A DNA stretch of 10,860 nt from Bacteroidales bacterium (GTDB lineage Bacteria > Bacteroidota > Bacteroidia > Bacteroidales > UBA3663). This document shows, piece after piece, positions 1 through 6,884 of this stretch; position 1 is the stretch's first letter; each line of letters opens with the position of its first letter. The position numbers and the translations under genes were made by a program. Location of the stretch: positions 1 through 10,860 of the forward strand of contig JAUNCV010000061.1 of the NCBI GenBank assembly GCA_030526445.1, read 5' to 3'. The notes beneath the pieces were generated by a model, which was given only the letters and a program-made list of their open reading frames with translations, was not told where the DNA came from and ran no database searches.

Positions 1-139
1 CAGTATTTTTCTTGGCAGCAGGTTTCTTGGTTGTAACCTGAGTTTTCTGTGCCGACTTTTTCTGCTGGGCACCTACAGCACTGGGCACTGCCATCAGCAG
101 CGCCACCACTAGCATCACCAACCACTTTCCGAGTCTCAT
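1..139 (-). CDS. N-terminus of exported protein, probably EnvC-like/M23 murein hydrolase factor (partial)
   Basis: Only the first 46 codons are present; the gene runs off the left edge. The ATG at 139 overlaps the stop codon of the DUF4292 gene as ATGA, so translation is probably coupled. The protein starts MRLGKW, then has a hydrophobic stretch and a likely signal peptidase I site after SAVGA (about residue 24). A lysine/glutamine-rich stretch (QQKKSAQKTQ, then TTKKPAAKKN) follows, as is common where a mature periplasmic protein leads into a coiled coil. No catalytic domain is visible in the window. The product guess comes from context: in Bacteroidales genomes, as I recall, a TPR gene and a DUF4292 gene are commonly followed by a murein hydrolase activator/M23 metallopeptidase gene. 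The gene itself is well supported; the function is inferred. Confidence 0.6.
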   Translation of the reverse strand, partial: MRLGKWLVMLVVALLMAVPSAVGAQQKKSAQKTQVTTKKPAAKKNT

Positions 140-960
140 TGTTTCATTTTCTTGATCATAGAGGCAAGTTCTTCAAAAGTCACCTCTTTATAGTTACTTG
201 AATTAAAAACAGGCATTGCCTTCTTTGCCACCTGAGGGTTGTTCAAAGTCAGTTCCAACTGCACCTCCTTCTCTCCCATCATACCTTTCAACTTTGCGAC
301 AGTAGGCAACAAACCCTTTGCTCCCTCAATCTGCATGTGGTTGGCATACTGCCATGAGACTACAGCATTCTTCGAAGGCACTTGAATCTGTGTCTCACGC
401 AACAGATTGTTAGAATCAATGGTATAGAGTAACACATAATTCTTACCTGCATAAGTTCCTGTAACCTCGCCTTGCTCATTGGCTTGGCTCCATTTAAGTT
501 GTGCAAAGTCATTTTTCTTGGCTATACCTTTGCCAGGAATAAATATTCGACCCAGCATCAATGCCTCAAGCGCTTCATAACGAGCCTCATCTGGCATTCC
601 AATGGCATTAGCAGCCTCTTCTATTGAAAACTGTGCAAATATCTTGTCCAGTTTCTCGCTAACAATGAGCTGTTCCTCATTTGCCTCGACACGTGCTACT
701 TCTGCACCAATCACCGTCATTGTCAGGGTCAGACGCTTACCCAACTCCACATACATCTTGCCACTCATGCCCTTGCCTCCCATGCCATACTTCACTTTAC
801 TCTGTACGGCATCAAAGTCTGGCATCTGCGCCACAGCCATCTCAAAACGTTCTTTGGCCTCTGCATTGCTTTTAGATGTCTTGATACCAGGCTGCTGGGA
901 ACGACAACCCGACAACAAGATTGTCACTGCACAAATCAATATGTATAATATTTTTTTCAT
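136..960 (-). CDS. DUF4292-family lipoprotein
   Basis: The protein has 274 residues. It begins with a short lipoprotein signal, MKKILYILICAVTILLSGC, whose lipobox LSGC puts the lipidated cysteine at residue 19. It is therefore predicted to be membrane-anchored, facing the periplasm or the cell surface. The mature part contains alternating strand-like segments typical of a beta-rich fold (for example GKGMSGKMYVELGKRLTLTM, about residues 62-81) and matches what I know of DUF4292 proteins, which are restricted to Bacteroidota. That family has been compared with the LolA-like lipid/lipoprotein-carrier fold, but no function is established. The gene starts 12 bp after the TPR gene stops and overlaps the next gene by 4 bp, so all three are probably one transcript. 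There is no promoter-like TAnnTTTG in the short gap. Family assignment is from memory of sequence character and context. Confidence 0.8.
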   Translation of the reverse strand: MKKILYILICAVTILLSGCRSQQPGIKTSKSNAEAKERFEMAVAQMPDFDAVQSKVKYGMGGKGMSGKMYVELGKRLTLTMTVIGAEVARVEANEEQLIVSEKLDKIFAQFSIEEAANAIGMPDEARYEALEALMLGRIFIPGKGIAKKNDFAQLKWSQANEQGEVTGTYAGKNYVLLYTIDSNNLLRETQIQVPSKNAVVSWQYANHMQIEGAKGLLPTVAKLKGMMGEKEVQLELTLNNPQVAKKAMPVFNSSNYKEVTFEELASMIKKMKQ

Positions 961-972
961 CGATACAAAAAA

Positions 973-2676
973 TTACTGTTCTTCTAATTTTTCTTTTATT
1001 TTGTTCATGTGATCCACCAAAGTTTCGTCTGGTGTCTCACCCGCATTCTCCAAAGCCTTTTGCTGGTAAAACTTTGCCAGCATATAATTGCCTTGCAGAT
1101 AGAAAATCCAAGCGTATGTATCAAGATAGGTTGCATTGTCAGGATATTGCTGCACCACTTGTGCTGCCATACGTTCGGCCTTCAGTAAATCTCCATTTTC
1201 TTCCATGGTCAGGAAGTAGGCATAATTGTTAAGCACTACATAATTTCGCTCATTATATTTTAGCGCTTGCTCATAGTTTTCATAACATTTTGCCTGATTT
1301 CCGAGTTCGTGATAAGTATCACCAAGCAGTCCATACAGCTGTGATATCATATTTACCTCTGTAGGAGCAATGTTATCAATGCCTTTCTGATACCATTCAA
1401 CAACTCGTTCCTTTTGCCCCAACTGATGGTATGCATAACCTACTGTTGTGTAGATATCAACTACCTGTGGATGCATTTTGACAGCCTCTTTACCATAGGC
1501 TATTAGTTCCTTATATTTCTTTGCAATGGCTGCATGAGCAAGCAGGCGCGACCAGTATTTTTCTTCCTTCGGACGCAAATCCACAGCAAACTTTTCCTGC
1601 ACCATCGCCAAACTATCCTGCCCCACAACAGCCAAATATTCAGCATGCAAGTCATAGAACTCTGGCGCAGTTGGATGCATGGTCACGACCTTCGTAAACA
1701 ACTCATCAGCGCCAGGCAACGCAATAATGGCAGTCGTGTCTTTTGCCTGTCTTTTCTCTTTTGCCACCTTACGCAGCGTCGATTTCAGATATTCGGTCAA
1801 TATCTCTTTCTTTGTTTCTACATCAAGAGTTGGATGTACCAAAGCTGCGCTCACCAAAGTATCTGCCGCCTGTTGGTCGCCCATAACACTATAGTAGTTC
1901 GACTGAGCCACCCATACATAAGCATTGTCAGGATCAATTTTTGCAGCCTCATCATAAGTTTTCTTTGCCTCTTGCAAGCGGCCATTCTGCATCTGAAGAT
2001 CTCCTAACTGGATTCGATACTGAATATCGAAAGGGTAGCGGTTCACCACTTTGGTTAACTCCTCAAAGCCTTCATCCACTCGCCCCATATCTTGCAACAT
2101 ATAGAATTTCTGCATCATGAGCGCAGGATTGATACCGTCAGTTTGCTCAATCTTATCGAGCACTTCAATAACCTTAGGCAAACTGTCAACGCGATAGTAC
2201 AACTCAATCAAATGATACAACGGGTCTGTATCATCAGGATGCTGACGACGCAACGATTCATATATATCAATTGCTCTTTTCCACTCGCCTCTCTGTGCCA
2301 TAAGTTGTGCCGCTGCGGTACCATACCACACATTTGACGTGTCAATTTGCGCAGCAAGTAAAGCGTCGCTCAATGCCTCTTCCATCTGTCGATGTTCGGC
2401 CTTCTGTCGGCTACGGAAGTAAAGTGCCGGAGCTGAATTTGGATTCACTTCCAATGCTTTATTCATCTGTACCAATGCCTCTTCCGGTTTGCCCATAAGT
2501 TCCAGTTTCAAAGCATCGAAATAAAGGGAGTCAAACATACGTTGCTCAGATAGCGACAAAGCTGGCAAAGCTAATTGTGACACCGGTGTTTCTAGTGTCG
2601 TTGCTTTCTTACGACGAGCCAGAAGCGCGCCCGGCAGCAAAGCGAGTATGAGCAAAATCAAAAATATTCTTTTCAC
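973..2676 (-). CDS. Exported tetratricopeptide repeat (TPR) protein
   Basis: The protein has 567 residues and carries a signal peptide (MKRIFLILLILALLPGALLA, likely cut near residue 20 before RRKK) with no lipobox cysteine, so it is probably a soluble periplasmic protein. TPR-like helix pairs occur in two blocks. The first spans about residues 50-280, with units such as GKPEEALVQMNKALEVNP (62-79) and NGRLQEAKKTYDEAAKIDP (231-249). The second spans about 320-545, with VGYAYHQLGQKERVVEWYQK (412-431) and LGDTYHELGNQAKCYENYEQ (451-470). They are separated by a basic linker near 298-313. TPRs are protein-interaction scaffolds, so no enzymatic role is expected. The start is GTG at 2674-2676; no in-frame ATG lies just upstream, and the signal peptide begins exactly there. 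It is the first gene of a three-gene envelope operon, read from the promoter at 2752-2783. Confidence 0.88.
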   Translation of the reverse strand: MKRIFLILLILALLPGALLARRKKATTLETPVSQLALPALSLSEQRMFDSLYFDALKLELMGKPEEALVQMNKALEVNPNSAPALYFRSRQKAEHRQMEEALSDALLAAQIDTSNVWYGTAAAQLMAQRGEWKRAIDIYESLRRQHPDDTDPLYHLIELYYRVDSLPKVIEVLDKIEQTDGINPALMMQKFYMLQDMGRVDEGFEELTKVVNRYPFDIQYRIQLGDLQMQNGRLQEAKKTYDEAAKIDPDNAYVWVAQSNYYSVMGDQQAADTLVSAALVHPTLDVETKKEILTEYLKSTLRKVAKEKRQAKDTTAIIALPGADELFTKVVTMHPTAPEFYDLHAEYLAVVGQDSLAMVQEKFAVDLRPKEEKYWSRLLAHAAIAKKYKELIAYGKEAVKMHPQVVDIYTTVGYAYHQLGQKERVVEWYQKGIDNIAPTEVNMISQLYGLLGDTYHELGNQAKCYENYEQALKYNERNYVVLNNYAYFLTMEENGDLLKAERMAAQVVQQYPDNATYLDTYAWIFYLQGNYMLAKFYQQKALENAGETPDETLVDHMNKIKEKLEEQ

Positions 2677-2722
2677 AATAAACAGTCTTTCAAAAAATTG
2701 TTACCCTAAGTACAACAACTTG

Positions 2723-2744
2723 ATATGCCATTTTATGGCAATAT
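2723..2744 (-). promoter_or_regulatory. Inverted repeat at the predicted 5' end of the TPR operon transcript
   Basis: TGCCAT (2726-2731) and ATGGCA (2735-2740) form a perfect 6-bp inverted repeat around a TTT spacer. Three more pairs (2723-2725 with 2742-2744) are possible if base 2741 bulges. The -7 box of the TPR operon promoter ends at 2752, so transcription should start within a few bases of this element. The mRNA would then begin with the hairpin, about 45 nt ahead of the GTG start. It may stabilise the 5' end, or be an operator overlapping the start site. The repeat is seen directly; any role is inferred. Confidence 0.4.
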
Positions 2745-2751
2745 ATCGCCA

Positions 2752-2783
2752 CAAAGATAGCAAAAAATGCAGAAACAGCCAAA
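2752..2783 (-). promoter_or_regulatory. Promoter of the TPR-DUF4292 operon
   Basis: Read on the minus strand, TTTG (2783-2780) is followed after exactly 20 bp by TATCTTTG (2759-2752). This matches the Bacteroidota primary sigma factor consensus of TTTG at -33 and TAnnTTTG at -7. The start site should lie around 2745-2748, giving a leader of about 70 nt before the GTG at 2676. Its -33 box lies 3 bp from the -33 box of the opposing hflX promoter. Confidence 0.8.
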
Positions 2784-2786
2784 ATA

Positions 2787-2818
2787 TTTGTATTTTTTTA
2801 AGAACATACTTACTTTTG
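2787..2818 (+). promoter_or_regulatory. Promoter of hflX
   Basis: TTTG (2787-2790), exactly 20 bp, then TACTTTTG (2811-2818): a full match to the Bacteroidota -33/-7 consensus. The -7 box ends only 4 nt before the hflX ATG at 2823, so the transcript should begin at or next to the start codon and be leaderless or nearly so. Confidence 0.8.
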
Positions 2819-2822
2819 CAAC

Positions 2823-4244
2823 ATGAAAGAATTCATTTTAAGCCAATCGAAAAGCGAAAATGCCGTTCTCGTAGGTCTCATTACACGAGCCCAGAACGAG
2901 CAGAAAACTAACGAATATCTTGACGAGTTAGCATTTTTGGCCGAAACTGCCGGTGCTGTGCCAGTGAAACGTTTTGTGCAGCGACTCGATACTCCGAACA
3001 ACGCGACTTATGTAGGTCCGGGAAAACTGCAAGAAATCAAAGAGTATTGCGACCGACGCACTGAGGAGTATGAGCAGTATATGGCCGACTACAAAGAGGA
3101 TCTTCTCAATGCTCGTAACAAGAAAGAGGCCCGTGACATCCCACTGCCTCCCGATCCTCGTATCGGTATGGTGATTTTCGACGATGACCTCGGCCCCAAA
3201 CAGCTTCAGATTCTCGAGAAAGAATTAGGCTGCAAAATTCTTGACCGAACCTCACTCATCCTTGATATTTTTGCAAGTCGTGCCAAGACCGACACCGCAA
3301 AGACCCAAGTGGAGTTGGCTCAGTATCAATATCTGTTGCCTAGACTTACTGGCCTCTGGACTCACCTTGAACGTCAGAAAGGTGGTATCGGTATGCGTGG
3401 CCCGGGTGAGACCCAGATTGAGACTGACCGTCGTATCGTACTCGATCGCATCTCTCTTTGCAAGAAGTGGCTCGAGCAAATAGACCGTCAACAAGCCACA
3501 CAGCGCAAGAATCGCGGCAAATTGGTACGTGTAGCACTTGTTGGTTATACCAATGTGGGCAAGTCAACCTTGATGAACCTGCTCTCGAAGAGTGATGTGT
3601 TTGCCGAAAACAAACTGTTTGCTACTCTCGACACGACCGTACGCAAGGTCATTGTTGACAACCTGCCATTCCTCATGTCAGACACTGTAGGTTTCATCCG
3701 CAAACTCCCTACCCACTTGGTTGAATCGTTCAAAAGCACACTCGACGAGGTACGCGAGGCCGATCTTCTCGTGCATGTTGTAGATATATCACACCCTGCA
3801 TTCGAGGATCAGATTCAGGTCGTAGAACAAACGCTTAATGATGTGTGTCGAGACATGAATGTGCGCGATGACCGCCGCGATGACCGCAATGGCTATAACC
3901 GCAAGGACAAGCGTCAGTTTGAAAAAACACTGAAAGATATAGGACACGGCAAGCCAACATTGTTAGTTTTCAACAAAGTTGACAACTATTCGTTCACCCC
4001 GAAAGATGAAGATGATCTCACTCCAAAGACTCGTGAGAACATCTCTCTTGACGAGCTTAAGCAGACCTGGATGGCTCGCATGGACGATAATTGCCTCTTC
4101 ATCTCAGCACGCGAAGGCACAGGCATTGATCAGCTCAAGGCTCGCCTCTACGATATGGTCAAGGAAATTCATACAAAAAGATTCCCTTATAATGACTTCC
4201 TTTTCCAGAAGTACGACGACCTTACTGAGGAGACCGAAGAATAA
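2823..4244 (+). CDS. hflX: HflX ribosome-associated GTPase
   Basis: This 473-residue protein belongs to the HflX GTPases, which bind the 50S subunit and in characterised bacteria split or rescue stalled or heat-damaged ribosomes. The HflX N-terminal domain carries YVGPGK (63-68). The family signature GGIGMRGPGETQIETDRR is at 187-204. The G domain has P-loop GYTNVGKST (241-249), DTVG (287-290), NKVD (384-387) and SAR (428-430), so all main nucleotide-binding motifs are intact. Compared with the E. coli protein as I remember it, there are charged inserts at about 76-112 and about 343-367. The second contains RDDR twice in tandem. The start ATG sits 4 nt after a -7 box, with no ribosome binding site between them. 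The gene diverges from the envelope operon and converges on the glycosidase gene. Confidence 0.96.
   Translation: MKEFILSQSKSENAVLVGLITRAQNEQKTNEYLDELAFLAETAGAVPVKRFVQRLDTPNNATYVGPGKLQEIKEYCDRRTEEYEQYMADYKEDLLNARNKKEARDIPLPPDPRIGMVIFDDDLGPKQLQILEKELGCKILDRTSLILDIFASRAKTDTAKTQVELAQYQYLLPRLTGLWTHLERQKGGIGMRGPGETQIETDRRIVLDRISLCKKWLEQIDRQQATQRKNRGKLVRVALVGYTNVGKSTLMNLLSKSDVFAENKLFATLDTTVRKVIVDNLPFLMSDTVGFIRKLPTHLVESFKSTLDEVREADLLVHVVDISHPAFEDQIQVVEQTLNDVCRDMNVRDDRRDDRNGYNRKDKRQFEKTLKDIGHGKPTLLVFNKVDNYSFTPKDEDDLTPKTRENISLDELKQTWMARMDDNCLFISAREGTGIDQLKARLYDMVKEIHTKRFPYNDFLFQKYDDLTEETEE
3864..3887 (+). repeat. In-frame 12-bp tandem duplication within hflX
   Basis: The 12-mer CGCGATGACCGC occurs twice, perfectly and directly adjacent (3864-3875 and 3876-3887). 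It begins on a codon boundary and encodes RDDR-RDDR (residues 348-355) in the charged insert between the G3 and G4 motifs. The two copies have identical codons, which suggests a recent slippage-type duplication that keeps the frame. Confidence 0.85.
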
Positions 4245-4264
4245 ACGTTATAATATGCTAAAAT

Positions 4265-4304
4265 AAGAAACACCACATTGGCAAATGCCAGTGTGGTGTT
4301 TCTT
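4265..4304. terminator. Bidirectional intrinsic terminator between hflX and the DUF1680 gene
   Basis: The arms AAGAAACACCACATTGGCA (4265-4283) and TGCCAGTGTGGTGTTTCTT (4286-4304) pair over 19 positions, with one G.U pair and a minimal AA loop. The stem is GC-rich toward the loop and ends in A/T runs on both outer sides, so a U-rich tail is available in either direction. It lies 20 bp after the hflX stop and 13 bp beyond the stop of the convergent glycosidase gene, so it can terminate both transcripts. Confidence 0.9.
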
Positions 4305-4317
4305 TATACATTATATA

Positions 4318-6843
4318 TTAATACGTGCTCTTTGTTACCAACTTCACCTGATAGAAGCGAGGTACGAAACTGCCATTCTCAGAACTGAAACGCACCGCGA
4401 TCTTCTTCTTGCCCTTAAGCATTCGGTTAGGAATCACGAACGACTCGTCAAAGAATCGGTCCTTGCCCGCGCCAGCCTTGGCAGTTGGTACCTGATAGCG
4501 AGTCAACGTCTCTCCATCCAAAGTAATATGTACCGAACGACCCTTATCAGTCAACGAGAGACGACACATCAGCATCAAGTCATTGCCGGCAGCAATTTTG
4601 TCTTGACCCTTTTCGGTCGAAAGCTTATATTCGAACCACTGGTCAGGCTGAGCATCACGGAAGCTCTTACCATTCAGGTTGCCTCGGCTACCAGTCTCTG
4701 AATAAATCATCTCATGTTCCTTCTCAGAAACCTTATCACCTGGAGTCAACTCATCGCAAGTATGCTTAGCCAACTCCTGTGCACGAAGTTTGTCTCTGTA
4801 AAGAGGATTCATAAGCCAAGCCTCTTTTGTCTGACGATTCCAATATACGGCATATCGCGCATGGTGCAAAGAGAAGAACGGTCTCATTGTAGCATTCTTC
4901 CAACGAGAACCAGGAGCCTCAACATTCACACGGAATACAAGTTTCTCCTTGTCTAACAGTTCCACCTTCTTTGGCACATCATAAAGTTCACAGATGAGCA
5001 TAGGCGCATCAGACAATGCACGCATATCCTGTCGGGTCGAAGGAACGTGATCCTCTCTGCCCTCTCCGCCATACTCATTCCTGAGCACTTCGTAGCCAGG
5101 TCTGCTATCATCGCTTGATTGCGACATTGGTGCAGCCAGCAAAGATGGGCCATAGCGCAAAGCAATATAGTCTGTATAATGTGGGCAATACTCAAAAGTG
5201 AGTGTCATCGGATAGGTAATTTCTACCACATCACCTGCTTTCCATGACTTACCACATGCTATGTAAGAAGCATCACCAGCCTTAACATTTTCAGCACGGA
5301 AGCCCTTTGGAGCCTTGCCATTAACAGTCACCTTGAAACCATCGTTTGCCCAAGATGGATGACGAACAGCCAACTGATAATTGCCCGACTTAGTTACGGT
5401 GATGCGAGTAGTCTCACTATATGGGAAGTTACCCTCTTGCTTAAGACCTACACGCTCAGCATTCAGTTCACTTGGAATAAACAAATTGACAAAGACTGTA
5501 TCCTGCGACTGAGTATAAATGAAATCACCCAAGCGAGTATAACTTTCAATGCCTGTGCCCATGCAGCACCACATTGATTCATTCGCTTTTGAATACATTC
5601 TATAAGAACCTGGGCGCATAGGTGTGTAGAAGCAAGTACCACCAGTCTCAGGATCCTGCGAAGCCAACACATGATTCAGCAGTGCTTTTTCATAATAATC
5701 AGTGTACTTAGCGTTGCGCTGATTCATAAAAAGCTGCTGTGTCAACTTGAGCATATAGTATGTTGTACAGAACTCTGGACCATCGGCCGACGTAATGACC
5801 GAAGAACCTTTCGAAGCCGAAGGGAAGTAGCTAAGCACACCAACACCACCATTGGCAACAGAGCGGCGGTTTACCACATCATCCCAATACAGGCGTGCAC
5901 TCTTAAGATATCGATTATCCTTGCGCAAAGTGCCGACACGGCTAATACCCTGCATCATTGCACTCATGTCAGTAGCATGTTTCTGATCAAGGAAGTCATG
6001 CTGTGGGTCAGAATTCATATTTTCAATACGAATCTGGTGCGAGAACTTCTGAGCTGCTTTCATATACTTGCTATCGCCGAGCAATTCAGATGCATCGGCA
6101 AGCACCTCGTTCATATTGCTCGATTCCCAAGTCAGAATCTGCATCTCCATTACATCGTTGGAGAACAAACCCACACAACGAATCAGCCACTCGCACATCT
6201 TACGCAGCATCTCTTTGGCTCGTTCATCTCCGGTATAGAGGTATGCATCTCGAAGCGAAGCCATCACTTTCGATTCGGTGTAGAAAGGAATCCAGTTACC
6301 TCGCTTCACATAGACACGATAATCAGCATCAAACAGCGCTGTCCAGATATCATTATCAGGAACGCCACCAATAAATCCTTTCAAACCTACCTTGTTGCCA
6401 TCAAAAGCATCCTGGCAATCCTTAAGAACTGTCAGGATATAATCCACACGACGAAGATACTCTTTTTTGAGCATTTCATCATGACAGGCTGCACTTGCCA
6501 TTGAAAGTGCAGAAAGATAGTGGCTCAGAATATGTCCGTCAAGAGAAAGTGAAGGCCAAGCGAAACTATCAAAAGCCGGATGTTTGTACTCCCACTGATA
6601 ATAGCGGCTATGCTGATCACTTGTCATAGACAATCCTGCCTGACGAATATATGGAGTCAGCAAACGATCTGTATCATAGTCGAGCAAGGCTTTGAAATTC
6701 AAATCCTGTGCTGTCTTGAATGGGCCATCGAGCAATGTCACCTCCTGCAGGTTAAACATGGCCGGATGCAACTGGTGCTGCGCTTCTACTCGACTGCAAA
6801 GGCAGGCGAGACTGAGAAGCATGATGTAAATTCGTTTAAGCAT
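4318..6843 (-). CDS. Secreted DUF1680 glycosidase, GH127/GH146-type (probable beta-L-arabinofuranosidase)
   Basis: The protein has 841 residues. A signal peptide (MLKRIYIMLLSLACLCSRV) has a likely cut after VEA, near residue 21. The catalytic alpha-barrel begins with FNLQEVTLLDGPFKTAQD and continues through about residue 540. The known mechanism of this superfamily uses a zinc-bound cysteine nucleophile held by one Glu and three Cys. The matching residues here appear to be E357 and C359 in GPEFC and the paired C426-C427 in MWCCMGTG, so the active site looks intact. Beta-rich domains fill the remaining 300 residues, ending in what resembles a carbohydrate-binding-like sandwich. Characterised members remove beta-L-arabinofuranose from plant glycans. 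Exact substrate and GH127 versus GH146 cannot be settled by eye. The start lies 41 bp after the SUMF1 lipoprotein gene and no promoter motif is visible between them, so co-transcription is likely. Confidence 0.88.
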   Translation of the reverse strand: MLKRIYIMLLSLACLCSRVEAQHQLHPAMFNLQEVTLLDGPFKTAQDLNFKALLDYDTDRLLTPYIRQAGLSMTSDQHSRYYQWEYKHPAFDSFAWPSLSLDGHILSHYLSALSMASAACHDEMLKKEYLRRVDYILTVLKDCQDAFDGNKVGLKGFIGGVPDNDIWTALFDADYRVYVKRGNWIPFYTESKVMASLRDAYLYTGDERAKEMLRKMCEWLIRCVGLFSNDVMEMQILTWESSNMNEVLADASELLGDSKYMKAAQKFSHQIRIENMNSDPQHDFLDQKHATDMSAMMQGISRVGTLRKDNRYLKSARLYWDDVVNRRSVANGGVGVLSYFPSASKGSSVITSADGPEFCTTYYMLKLTQQLFMNQRNAKYTDYYEKALLNHVLASQDPETGGTCFYTPMRPGSYRMYSKANESMWCCMGTGIESYTRLGDFIYTQSQDTVFVNLFIPSELNAERVGLKQEGNFPYSETTRITVTKSGNYQLAVRHPSWANDGFKVTVNGKAPKGFRAENVKAGDASYIACGKSWKAGDVVEITYPMTLTFEYCPHYTDYIALRYGPSLLAAPMSQSSDDSRPGYEVLRNEYGGEGREDHVPSTRQDMRALSDAPMLICELYDVPKKVELLDKEKLVFRVNVEAPGSRWKNATMRPFFSLHHARYAVYWNRQTKEAWLMNPLYRDKLRAQELAKHTCDELTPGDKVSEKEHEMIYSETGSRGNLNGKSFRDAQPDQWFEYKLSTEKGQDKIAAGNDLMLMCRLSLTDKGRSVHITLDGETLTRYQVPTAKAGAGKDRFFDESFVIPNRMLKGKKKIAVRFSSENGSFVPRFYQVKLVTKSTY

Positions 6844-6884
6844 ACGATGGCAATTTATGAAAGAGATTCTTGGGACTATATTAT

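Noticed and set aside
5671..6504. A 277-codon open frame on the plus strand opposite the DUF1680 gene
   Set aside because: It lies entirely within the glycosidase coding region, which has intact catalytic residues and a signal peptide. The antisense translation has no motif and no promoter.
6844..6884. Possible separate promoter for the DUF1680 glycosidase
   Set aside because: No TAnnTTTG motif occurs on the minus strand in the 41-bp gap or in the end of the upstream gene, so co-transcription is the simpler reading.
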